The notes beneath the pieces were generated by a model. It saw only the letters and a program-made list of their open reading frames with translations. It was not told where the DNA came from and searched no databases. Positions 45,136 to 52,337 of a stretch of DNA of 64,000 nt are shown here, one piece after another. This DNA is from an uncultured Clostridia bacterium (lineage in GTDB: Bacteria; Bacillota; Clostridia; Oscillospirales; Acutalibacteraceae). Location: contig CAMVLW010000003.1 of the NCBI GenBank assembly GCA_947168445.1, positions 1 to 64,000 on the forward strand. The letters are read 5' to 3'. Within the stretch, counting starts at the first letter, position 1, and each line of letters begins with the position of its first letter. A program made the translations under genes and the position numbers.

Positions 45136-47607
45136 TTATTCGGCTTTTTCCTTCTTCTTTTTGCCGACAATCCTTGTGATGACAAAGGTAATCAGGCAGC
45201 CCGCAGCCAAGCCGATGACCGCTCCGAGCACAAGAGAGCCGCCGGAGAACACAGAGCCGGCAGTTTGAGTGTCCGCGGAAACAACGTCACGCTTAAAGAA
45301 AACGTAGGTGCCCTCATTGGGGTCGTTGTAGCAGATGTCACCCTTGGTGGTGGTGAGGTTTTGCGCCGCTGTTTCACCGAACATGTGAATTCCGGTATCA
45401 TAACCCTCAGGCGCGGGACCGTCGCCCAGCTTCACCTTTAAGGAATCCGCGAGAATCGGCGTGCCGTTTTTGTATTTCACGCTGTAGAGCGCCAGCCACT
45501 GCTTGCCGACGTCGCCGTTGAGGTCGGCGCAGTCTTTCAGAATTTCATGGTTCTTCTTTTCAACATTGGTGCCGCCGCCGTCGGTGCGGTTGCAGGTGAC
45601 GACCTTGTAGTAAGCGGTCTGATTTTGAATCATCACCGTTTGCTTTTTGCCGTTGATGGTTTGGTCTTCGGTGATGTCAGCCTGCTCAACAATGTATTTG
45701 GGAATCGGAGAGAAATCGACCTTGTAGTACTCCATCATTTCCGTGATGGTAGTGTAGATGGAATAACCGGCAAGAAATGCCATGGCAATTGTAAAGCCGG
45801 CGGCAATATATCTGGAAATGTTAGATTTGGACACAACCTCTTTCATTGCGTTCTGATACTCTTTTGTGTTTGAATAGTTTTCGATATTCTTTATAGATGA
45901 TTTTATGCCCTGTTCTCTCATGTCGAGCATGTGCTGCGTCACGGAGTTACCCGGATCATTTTGAAGCATCTGCTCAAACCTGAGATAATCATTCTGTGCA
46001 TTTGTCAAGCTGTTTTGCAACTGTTGCATCCTCTGCTCAACGATTTTGTTGACAGTTCTTGTAACACTCGTAGTCGGCTTGATAGAGGAACCGATAATCA
46101 AGGAACCGGCTGCCGCCATTCCGGCGAAAGCAGTACAGCCCCAGAGCACACAGCCCAGTTTGCTCAGTTCAAAGGTTGTTTCCGTCTGCTGAGCGGCAGC
46201 CTTTGCGCGCAGCGCTTCGTTTGTCAGCGCCACGCCGCCTTTTTCGTAGATTTCACGGTTGACGTCCTGGAAAATGGAAGCCGACTCCATCTTGCTTGAA
46301 TCAACGTCATCAAAACCGCCGTCAATTGAAATGGCAATCATCATCAAATCCTTGATGGAAAGGAAGTCAAGACCTGCCAGCTGTCCGTCGGAGAGCGCAT
46401 CTACCATCGGATACAGATTACGGATGTTTTTCTCACTGCTGAATTCCGCAGCGTTCTTTTGGAAGAATTCCAGAAGTGTGCCTTTGCCGTATTTATTCAC
46501 TTCAAGGAAATCGTGAGCGGCAATATCCTCTGCCGATCTGCCTGCCTTGATCATCGCTCCCTGGGAATTGTACGCTTCTGCAGCCACTTCGGTAACTTCC
46601 TCTTTGGTTGGGTTATCGCTAAGCTTGACCTCTTTTTTGTCGGCTTCTTCTTCCATTTCGTCAAGCAGTTCGTCCGCTCTGTCATTCGCGTCATCATAAT
46701 TGAGCAGAACCTCATTGAAGGCGCTCCACTTGTCGCGGATTTTCTTGGCGGCGTCGTTATACTTTTTGTCAAGCTCCTTGTTAATCTCTGTGGGTGTAAG
46801 AGTGGGATTTTCATCCTTAATCTCTTTCGAAAGAGAATTCAAGTCGGTTTGCACAAAGCGGTCAAGCCATGTGGTGTCGGAGGAGTCAGCCGCCTTGGTC
46901 AGCTCGGTTTCCATCAGCTGCACCGCCTGTCCGTTGCCCTGCATTAAAAGGGTAAGAATGTCACAGTGGTTTTTCTTTTCTGTGTCGGACAGCTTGTTGT
47001 AGGCTTCGTCGCCCATTTCGTACTTTGTCTGATTGACCAGCAAATCACCCAAGGGTCTGTTGCCGGTGTCGTCGTCGGTCAGCTTGTTGAGCAGGGTTTT
47101 GTAGTAATTCGCACGCTTGTAGTTAGCGGAATCCTGCGGCTTTTTAAGATTTTCGCGGTATTCGTTGAGCGTTGCGATAAAACGGTCTACAAACGGCTTG
47201 ATTCTGGTGTTCATGTGGTTGTTCATCAGCGTTTCGTAGTCCTCAAAGCTGTAGCCGCCCCTCATGTTCATGACCGCAAGGTCGGTGACAGCGTCTTTCG
47301 CGTTGTCGGTGGTTTTGTAGCCCAGATAGACAATCTTCTGGTTGGGACCTTGTTTGAGAGGACTCTTGGCGCCCGCGCCCTCGTTAAGATTGGCATATTC
47401 GCCTTGGTCGTTGGCAAGAATCGTGTAGCCCTCTGCCAAAAGCTCCTTTGAAGCTTCGTCTGAGGTTACACCCATGCCAACCTTCACCTCGCTGATGTAT
47501 TTCTTTGCGTTGCTCTCCGCCGCAGAAGCGATTACCTGCGTGGGAGCAATAAACAGCATTGCCATACAGAGCACAGCTGAAGTTATGGCTGTCAGTATTT
47601 TTTTCAT
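45136..47607 (-). CDS. Exported three-helix membrane protein, cluster paralog A
   Basis: This 823-residue protein is the first gene of the minus-strand cluster. It has a signal peptide (MKKILTAITSAVLCMAM), the KYISEVKVG ... LNEGAG ... VYLGYKTT ... AVTDLAVMNM module at about 36-125, and a helical external region with NIRNLYPMVDALS and NREIYEKGGVALTNEALR landmarks. Membrane helices lie near 482-506, 597-626 and 784-811; between the first two is a long charged coiled-coil-like segment (KIVEQRMQQLQNSLTNAQND and onward). The conserved external domain and a KKKKEKAE tail follow. The ATG at 47607 follows AGGAGG by 7 bases. A promoter with 11-bp direct repeats lies just upstream. I know no named family; homology to paralogs B and C and to the 1678-residue protein is evident. 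A secreted, membrane-tethered multi-subunit structure is inferred. Confidence 0.85.
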   Translation of the reverse strand: MKKILTAITSAVLCMAMLFIAPTQVIASAAESNAKKYISEVKVGMGVTSDEASKELLAEGYTILANDQGEYANLNEGAGAKSPLKQGPNQKIVYLGYKTTDNAKDAVTDLAVMNMRGGYSFEDYETLMNNHMNTRIKPFVDRFIATLNEYRENLKKPQDSANYKRANYYKTLLNKLTDDDTGNRPLGDLLVNQTKYEMGDEAYNKLSDTEKKNHCDILTLLMQGNGQAVQLMETELTKAADSSDTTWLDRFVQTDLNSLSKEIKDENPTLTPTEINKELDKKYNDAAKKIRDKWSAFNEVLLNYDDANDRADELLDEMEEEADKKEVKLSDNPTKEEVTEVAAEAYNSQGAMIKAGRSAEDIAAHDFLEVNKYGKGTLLEFFQKNAAEFSSEKNIRNLYPMVDALSDGQLAGLDFLSIKDLMMIAISIDGGFDDVDSSKMESASIFQDVNREIYEKGGVALTNEALRAKAAAQQTETTFELSKLGCVLWGCTAFAGMAAAGSLIIGSSIKPTTSVTRTVNKIVEQRMQQLQNSLTNAQNDYLRFEQMLQNDPGNSVTQHMLDMREQGIKSSIKNIENYSNTKEYQNAMKEVVSKSNISRYIAAGFTIAMAFLAGYSIYTTITEMMEYYKVDFSPIPKYIVEQADITEDQTINGKKQTVMIQNQTAYYKVVTCNRTDGGGTNVEKKNHEILKDCADLNGDVGKQWLALYSVKYKNGTPILADSLKVKLGDGPAPEGYDTGIHMFGETAAQNLTTTKGDICYNDPNEGTYVFFKRDVVSADTQTAGSVFSGGSLVLGAVIGLAAGCLITFVITRIVGKKKKEKAE
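45184..45468. repeat. 285-bp identical tract, copy in paralog A
   Basis: Identical to 42727-43011 in paralog B; divergence resumes at 45469. Confidence 0.9.
47324..47523. repeat. 200-bp identical tract, copy in paralog A
   Basis: Identical to 44828-45027 in paralog B; the first difference is at 47524. Confidence 0.85.
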
Positions 47608-47640
47608 TATCGTACCTCCTAAACAAATGTTTACATGCTT

Positions 47641-47675
47641 ATCATACCACACGTTGGGGGACAATTGGGGGACAA
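47641..47675 (-). promoter_or_regulatory. Promoter with 11-bp-period direct repeat upstream of paralog A
   Basis: TTGTCCCC octamers on the minus strand at 47668-47675 and 47657-47664 repeat with an 11-base period. Eleven bases separate the nearer one from a TATGAT -10 at 47641-47646. Sequence and spacing match the element before paralog C, while the leaders further downstream differ, which argues for a functional site. Confidence 0.7.
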
Positions 47676-47718
47676 AAAGGAATATTTTTTATTATTTTTT
47701 GAAAAATATTAATTCTTC

Positions 47719-47747
47719 TTGTTTTGTTTGCATTTATATAGTATAAT
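47719..47747 (+). promoter_or_regulatory. Sigma-A type promoter of the SpoIIE-type phosphatase gene
   Basis: TTGTTT (47719-47724), a 17-base spacer and a consensus TATAAT (47742-47747) lie 57 bases before the ATG. It is divergent from the direct-repeat promoter of paralog A, with 43 bases between them. Confidence 0.65.
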
Positions 47748-47804
47748 AAACTGGTAAATATCATCGCGGCACTTACTCCGTCCGCAAAAAGGTCGTGACA
47801 GAAA

Positions 47805-49457
47805 ATGGAGAACAAAAAATTCACGAAAAGCCTTGCATTCAAAACAATGCTGCGGCTGTTTCTCACTGTAATCGTTTTATCGCTTGTCGCCAGCGCAGTT
47901 ATCGGCGTAATTACGTATGTCAATCTGTCGGCTGAGCTGCGGGACTATGCCTATGACGCGGCGCGAAAGGGAACGGCGCTGACCTCGGCAGACGCCGACG
48001 AGGACATTCACGCCAATATTGAAAGATATACGAAAACAGGGCATACCGACGAGAATTACAAAAATATCTTCCTGAATCTTCTGCTGATTAATGATGATTA
48101 TGAATTGCAGCGCTGCGACATTTTTATTCCCTACGAGAATCATATCACCTACCTGATGTCCACCACCGACAAGACAGCGGGCGAATCTCTGAATAAGGAG
48201 GCTCCCTATTACGGCAGCGAAAAGGACTATGTTTTAAAGGCGATTGAGGCGTCAACCAACACGGAATTAGACCCCGAAAAATCAAAAAAGGAAAATATTT
48301 ACACCGACAACGTCAAGGACGGCGTGAAGGTCGTGACCTATTATACGCCGGTGCTTGACAAAAACGGAAATGTTGCCGCTGTGTTTGCGGCAAGCTATTC
48401 CACCGACAAGGTCGTAGCCGTCATCTTCCGCACGATTGCCGGACTGATTGGCGTATCGCTTGCCGTTATGCTTATCTCGATGATTGTCTTTTTCTTCTCT
48501 ATCCGCAAGCATGTCATTAAGCCTGTTACCAACCTGACCAAGTCTGTACGCAAGGCAAAGGAGAGCGTTGAAAACCATCAGGCTGTGACGACGAATATCC
48601 GCACCGGCGATGAAATTGAGGAGCTTGCCGTTGCCTTTGAGGACATGAGCCGTGATTTGATTGGCTACATTGACGAAAACACCAGAATCACCGCCGAAAA
48701 GCAGCGCATTGATACCGAGTTGAGCTTGGCGACCGGAATTCAGGCAGGCATGCTGCCCGACAAATTCCCGGCGTTCCCGGACAGAAAGGATTTCGACATT
48801 TACGCTTCAATGAAGCCGGCTAAGGAAGTCGGCGGCGACTTCTACGACTTCTTTATGATTGACGAGGACAGACTGGGAATCGTCATGGCGGACGTATCCG
48901 GCAAGGGTGTGCCGGCAGCGCTGTTTATGATGCACTCCAAAATTCTGCTGAAAAGCTACACCCTGATGAAGCAAACGCCAAAGGCGGCGCTGGAGGAAGT
49001 GAACCGTCAAATTTGCGAGAACAATCCCGAAGAGATGTTCGTCACCGTTTGGCTGGGCGTGCTGGATTTAAAAACAGGCATGTTTACCGCTGTTAACGCG
49101 GGTCACGAAAGACCCGCCGTGAAGCAGGAAGGCGAGCACTTTGAGCTCTTTAAGGACAAGCACGGCGTTGTGGTCGGCTATATGGACGGCGTCCGCTTTA
49201 AAGAATATGAATTGCAGCTGACCAAGGGCGCAAAGCTGTTCCTCTATACCGACGGTGTTGCCGAAGCCACCGACGCGCACGAGGAGCTGTTCGGCACCGA
49301 CCGCATGATTGAAGCGCTGCGCTCCGCCGAGGACAAGTCGCCCAAGGAAATTCTTGAGACGGTTGACGCGGCGGTTGATGCATTTGTCGGCACCGCGCCG
49401 CAGTTTGACGACTTAACCATGCTGTGTATCGAGTACAAGGGAGCAAACGAAGAATAA
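47805..49457 (+). CDS. Membrane sensor with HAMP and SpoIIE/PP2C-type serine phosphatase domain
   Basis: This 550-residue protein is RsbU/RsbP-like in its output. Membrane helices near 17-40 and 198-222 flank an external Cache-like sensor of about 150 residues. A HAMP linker covers about 223-285. The SpoIIE/PP2C catalytic domain runs from about 305 to 545, with the usual motifs: ATGIQAGMLPD, EVGGDFYDFF (first metal-binding acidic pair), MADVSGKGVPAALFM, NAGHERPAV and the closing DDLTML. Family members dephosphorylate a phospho-STAS protein so that it can capture an anti-sigma factor; the STAS gene lies directly downstream. The ligand of the sensor is unknown. The start at 47805 has only a weak AAAGG ribosome site. 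An imperfect hairpin lies between it and the STAS gene. No serine kinase/anti-sigma gene lies in the window. Confidence 0.88.
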   Translation: MENKKFTKSLAFKTMLRLFLTVIVLSLVASAVIGVITYVNLSAELRDYAYDAARKGTALTSADADEDIHANIERYTKTGHTDENYKNIFLNLLLINDDYELQRCDIFIPYENHITYLMSTTDKTAGESLNKEAPYYGSEKDYVLKAIEASTNTELDPEKSKKENIYTDNVKDGVKVVTYYTPVLDKNGNVAAVFAASYSTDKVVAVIFRTIAGLIGVSLAVMLISMIVFFFSIRKHVIKPVTNLTKSVRKAKESVENHQAVTTNIRTGDEIEELAVAFEDMSRDLIGYIDENTRITAEKQRIDTELSLATGIQAGMLPDKFPAFPDRKDFDIYASMKPAKEVGGDFYDFFMIDEDRLGIVMADVSGKGVPAALFMMHSKILLKSYTLMKQTPKAALEEVNRQICENNPEEMFVTVWLGVLDLKTGMFTAVNAGHERPAVKQEGEHFELFKDKHGVVVGYMDGVRFKEYELQLTKGAKLFLYTDGVAEATDAHEELFGTDRMIEALRSAEDKSPKEILETVDAAVDAFVGTAPQFDDLTMLCIEYKGANEE

Positions 49458-49494
49458 AGGCAACACCGCACACCGGAATGATGCGGTATTGCCT
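49458..49494 (+). promoter_or_regulatory. Intercistronic hairpin between phosphatase and STAS genes
   Basis: Arms 49458-49470 and 49482-49494 pair with one mismatch (12 of 13). No T-run follows, so this is more likely an RNA-processing or attenuation element than a full terminator. It may set the ratio of phosphatase to STAS protein. Confidence 0.5.
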
Positions 49495-49533
49495 ATCATT
49501 TCAGCGAAACATAAAAGAATAAGAGGAATCTAG

Positions 49534-49830
49534 ATGGAAATCACAATAAGCACAAACGAAACCGAATTGACAATCAGCCCTAACGGCCGCATAGACACCG
49601 CGACAGCCGGAGAGCTGCAATCGGTGGTAAATGACAATATCAGCGGCGTGACCAAGCTGACCTTTGATTTTAAAAACCTGAGTTACCTTTCTTCCTCCGG
49701 TTTGAGAGTGCTGCTGAGCACCCAAAAAATCATGAACAAGCAGGGAACAATGCGGTTTATCAACGTCAACAGCGACGTCATGGATATTTTTGACATGACC
49801 GGTTTGTCGGACGTCTTTCAAATAGTGTAA
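49534..49830 (+). CDS. STAS-domain anti-sigma factor antagonist
   Basis: This 98-residue single-domain protein is of the RsbV/SpoIIAA class. It shows the fold pattern TISPNGRIDTATAGELQ, then FDFKNLSYLSSSGLRVLL; the serine in the SSSGLRVLL loop is the usual phosphorylation site of the family. When unphosphorylated, such proteins bind an anti-sigma kinase and release sigma factor. GAGG lies 7 bases before the ATG. It follows the SpoIIE-type phosphatase by 76 bases in the same direction, so the phosphatase is its probable activator. The cognate anti-sigma kinase and sigma factor are not in this window and must be elsewhere if the circuit is classical. Confidence 0.9.
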   Translation: MEITISTNETELTISPNGRIDTATAGELQSVVNDNISGVTKLTFDFKNLSYLSSSGLRVLLSTQKIMNKQGTMRFINVNSDVMDIFDMTGLSDVFQIV

Positions 49831-49884
49831 TTCCTGACAGAAAACAGACCGCTTGTCTGCTTTTATTAGACAATGCGTTATGAC

Positions 49885-49922
49885 AAAAGCTGCCGCAGGC
49901 TGACATGCTTGCGGCAGCTTTT
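49885..49922. terminator. Bidirectional terminator between STAS and response regulator genes
   Basis: Thirteen-base perfect arms (49885-49897 and 49910-49922) start with AAAA and end with TTTT, serving the plus-strand STAS gene and the minus-strand response regulator gene that converge here. Confidence 0.88.
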
Positions 49923-49925
49923 TCG

Positions 49926-50726
49926 TTAATAGTAGTTTTCAAGATGATAGATATAAACCTCTGCCCAGCTATACTGATTGAGGAATTCTCCCCGGTACAA
50001 ATCACGGGCTTCCGGCTTTCGTTCCAGATAATCGTAATAATCGCACTGAATCAAATTGGTGTTGACGGAATAGGCGTTGCGGCTGTGCTCAAGAACCTCC
50101 TCCATCTGATATTTGGAGAGGTCTTTTTTGAGGGACTGAACGGCTTTTTTCAGGTGCTCAAAGCTTTTTTGCTCGCTGCTCTCTTCAAAAATATTGGCGC
50201 AGATTTCTCCTCTGGTGGCGGAGGTGCCTCTCAGACAAACGAGATAAGCAAACAGCTCCTTGCCCTTTTGCCGCGAAAACTTGACCGGCTTTTCTCCGAA
50301 GAACACCTCAAAATTTCCGAAGCATTTGACATGCAGCGCTTTTTTCGCGGTCTGCCCTGCCCCGATTGGCTTGCGCAGGTTGTTAAGGGCTTCCCGCAGC
50401 TCGTTGTCGTCAACCGGCTTGAGCAGATAGGCGCTGACATAAAGCCGCAGCGCGTCCAGCGCGTATTCCCTGTATGCCGTCACCATGATGATATTAATAT
50501 CGGGATGATAGCTTTTGATTGTCTGCGCAAGCTCCAGACCGGTTTTTCCGGGCATATTGATGTCCAAAAACGCAATGTCTATCTTATTGTTATGTATTTG
50601 CTCAATAGCTGTGTCGTAGTTCTGCGCAAAAAAGAACACGTTTTCGTCCGACGGCGCCACTCTTTCGATGGCAAATTTCAAATCGTAGCGCATACTCATT
50701 TCGTCGTCTGCTATCAGTATATTCAT
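49926..50726 (-). CDS. Response regulator with SARP/OmpR-like winged-helix output
   Basis: This 266-residue protein has a receiver domain (1-120) with acidic pocket D7-D8, phosphoacceptor D55 in FLDINMPG, a conserved threonine in MVTAYRE and lysine in LLKPVDD. Residues about 130-266 show a winged-helix of the SARP type (VKCFGNFEVFF, FSRQKGKELFAYLVCLRG, EHLKKAVQSLKKDL), with the start of a BTAD-like helical part (CDYYDYLER ... YRGEFLNQYSWAE). It is not a LytTR output, although its kinase is LytS-like. SARP and OmpR-type outputs typically bind direct repeats with 11-bp period near the -35. The gene starts 18 bases after the kinase stop, with GGAGGGG ahead of its ATG, so the two form an operon. 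Regulation of the nearby TTGTCCCC-repeat promoters is inferred, not shown. Confidence 0.88.
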   Translation of the reverse strand: MNILIADDEMSMRYDLKFAIERVAPSDENVFFFAQNYDTAIEQIHNNKIDIAFLDINMPGKTGLELAQTIKSYHPDINIIMVTAYREYALDALRLYVSAYLLKPVDDNELREALNNLRKPIGAGQTAKKALHVKCFGNFEVFFGEKPVKFSRQKGKELFAYLVCLRGTSATRGEICANIFEESSEQKSFEHLKKAVQSLKKDLSKYQMEEVLEHSRNAYSVNTNLIQCDYYDYLERKPEARDLYRGEFLNQYSWAEVYIYHLENYY

Positions 50727-50744
50727 GTCTAACCACCCCTCCGG

Positions 50745-52040
50745 TTATTGGCTTGCTTCGGGTATCACAATAACCGCCCGCGTGCCTTTTCCCGGCGTGC
50801 TTTCAATGATAAGCTCGCCCTTGCACATAATTTCCACTCTGTTTCTGGTGTTCGCAATACCGACAGAGTTCTTTCCCTTGGTTTGCAGTTCGTTAACATC
50901 AAAGCCCGCGCCGTTGTCCTCGATTGACACAATCCGCTTTTCTCCGTCGCTTTTGGTGGTGATTCGAATGACGCCGTTTTCACTTTGACCGCTCTTGAAG
51001 CCGTGGTGAACAGCGTTTTCCGCCAAGGTCTGGATAGAAAAGGGCGGAACGTCAAAATCGGTCGCGTTGATGTTGTACTCGCACTTGATGCCGTCTCCGA
51101 AGCGCTTCGACTGGATAAGCAGATAGTTTTTGACAATGTCCAGCTCTGTTTCAACCGAAATGCAGTCCTCCTCTGTCAGATAATCGGTAATGCCCCTGAG
51201 ATAATTGGAGAACTCCGTCACCGTTTCCGCCGCTTCGTTCGGCGCTGTCAGGCATTGAAAGCGGATGAGCGCCAGCGTGTTGAAGATAAAGTGCGGCTTC
51301 ATCTGTTGGTTGACGAGCTTTAGCTTTTCTTCGCTCAGCTTTTTCTCCTTTTCTATCAAGGACTGCACATAGCTCGTTTCATAGGAAATGAACAGGATAA
51401 TGACCGAGATAACAATGGCAAAGGTGACAAAGGGCGTTTCCGGGTAAAACAGCTTGATGATGATACCGATAAGCGGCAGGGTCAAAAAGGAAACAACCGC
51501 CACTCTTTCGATAATCAGCATGTATTTGCTGTATTGCATCGCAACTGCCAGCGTGGAGACAATGCCCGTGAAGCCAATCAAACTCGGCAGCCAGAAAAGA
51601 TACGGCATACGCACATAACGGCTTGCGTCGTCGATGCGGAAAATGAACGGAACGATTTCATTGATAATCAGCAGCACCGCACCGAATATAAAGATACCCC
51701 ATTCTACCAATTCCCAATAAAGCTTAAAGCCGCCGGAGCGTTTGTAGATGATTTGGGAAACATACTGCGCCGCAAGCGGAATACTCAGAAAGCTGAGAAA
51801 ATAGACGCCAAAGGTCGCCCATCTTTCAACGGCGTTTCCCACCTTTGAAGCGTCGCCGCGAAAAAGAATAGAGATACCGTCGCATAACATCAGCGCCGCC
51901 GAACAAAGCATGGCAAGCATCAGCTTGCGCGCGCCGGATTTGTCGAAATATCTTGTTAAAAGAATGGTCAGCGCAGCAATCAAGCTGAAAAAAGCGCCCC
52001 ACATCTCAATGGAAAAATACACGCTCTGAATCGTAGTCAT
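50745..52040 (-). CDS. LytS-type sensor histidine kinase with 7TM-like N-terminal domain
   Basis: This 431-residue kinase starts with about seven membrane helices (residues 10-225) and no large external loop. Then come a short coiled-coil, an H-box of the His_kinase (LytS/YehU) family with H250 in QMKPHFIFNTL, an N-box (LAENAVHHGFK) and ATP-lid glycines (IEDNGAGFD, TPGKGTRAVI). Members phosphorylate a response regulator in trans; the partner gene follows by 18 bases. The 7TM region resembles histidine-kinase 7TM sensor modules seen in Clostridia; the signal is unknown. The ATG at 52040 is preceded by AAGGAGG with 9 bases spacing. A TATAAT -10 lies 58 bases upstream. No truncation or missing key residue was seen. 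Confidence 0.88.
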   Translation of the reverse strand: MTTIQSVYFSIEMWGAFFSLIAALTILLTRYFDKSGARKLMLAMLCSAALMLCDGISILFRGDASKVGNAVERWATFGVYFLSFLSIPLAAQYVSQIIYKRSGGFKLYWELVEWGIFIFGAVLLIINEIVPFIFRIDDASRYVRMPYLFWLPSLIGFTGIVSTLAVAMQYSKYMLIIERVAVVSFLTLPLIGIIIKLFYPETPFVTFAIVISVIILFISYETSYVQSLIEKEKKLSEEKLKLVNQQMKPHFIFNTLALIRFQCLTAPNEAAETVTEFSNYLRGITDYLTEEDCISVETELDIVKNYLLIQSKRFGDGIKCEYNINATDFDVPPFSIQTLAENAVHHGFKSGQSENGVIRITTKSDGEKRIVSIEDNGAGFDVNELQTKGKNSVGIANTRNRVEIMCKGELIIESTPGKGTRAVIVIPEASQ

Positions 52041-52097
52041 CCGCCTGTTCCTCCTTTTTTACCGCATACGGCATACCCCTAATGCATATACATTTAT

Positions 52098-52126
52098 ATT
52101 ATACTACATTTTTTTCATATATTCTA
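52098..52126 (-). promoter_or_regulatory. Candidate promoter of the kinase/regulator operon
   Basis: On the minus strand TATAAT (52098-52103) is a consensus -10; the 17-base-spaced -35 (TAGAAT, 52121-52126) is poor. The palindrome at 52133-52147 lies immediately upstream. Confidence 0.5.
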
Positions 52127-52132
52127 TAGGGG

Positions 52133-52147
52133 GTTCCAGTATGGAAC
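52133..52147. promoter_or_regulatory. Palindrome upstream of the kinase promoter
   Basis: GTTCCAGTATGGAAC has perfect 6-bp arms around GTA. It lies just beyond the weak -35 of the kinase operon and upstream of the divergent CmpB-like gene, a position that suits an activator site. The binding protein is unknown. Confidence 0.35.
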
Positions 52148-52268
52148 ACAAAAAGTTTTAAAAAATACAATGTTTTTTATTGCTTTGTTACGAAACGGTT
52201 GTTATTTTGCGGACAATGCGCTGGTAAGTGCCAAAAAGCGCTGATTTCCATGCGTTTCTATTGATTTT

Positions 52269-52297
52269 TTGCATAATTATGTTAATATTAATATAGA
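52269..52297 (+). promoter_or_regulatory. Candidate promoter of the CmpB-like gene
   Basis: TTGCAT (52269-52274), a 17-base spacer and TATAGA (52292-52297) lie about 40 bases ahead of the start codon. Confidence 0.45.
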
Positions 52298-52337
52298 TAT
52301 AAAAGGGGTATAGATTATCACATTTGGAGAGGATATG

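Noticed and set aside
35409-47607. Sortase-anchored proteins
   Set aside because: No LPXTG-like motif precedes the C-terminal membrane helices; the anchors are helix plus basic tail.
47608-47664. N-terminal extension of paralog A beginning SPNVWYD
   Set aside because: It overlaps the -10 and direct repeat; AGGAGG and a signal peptide start at the ATG at 47607.
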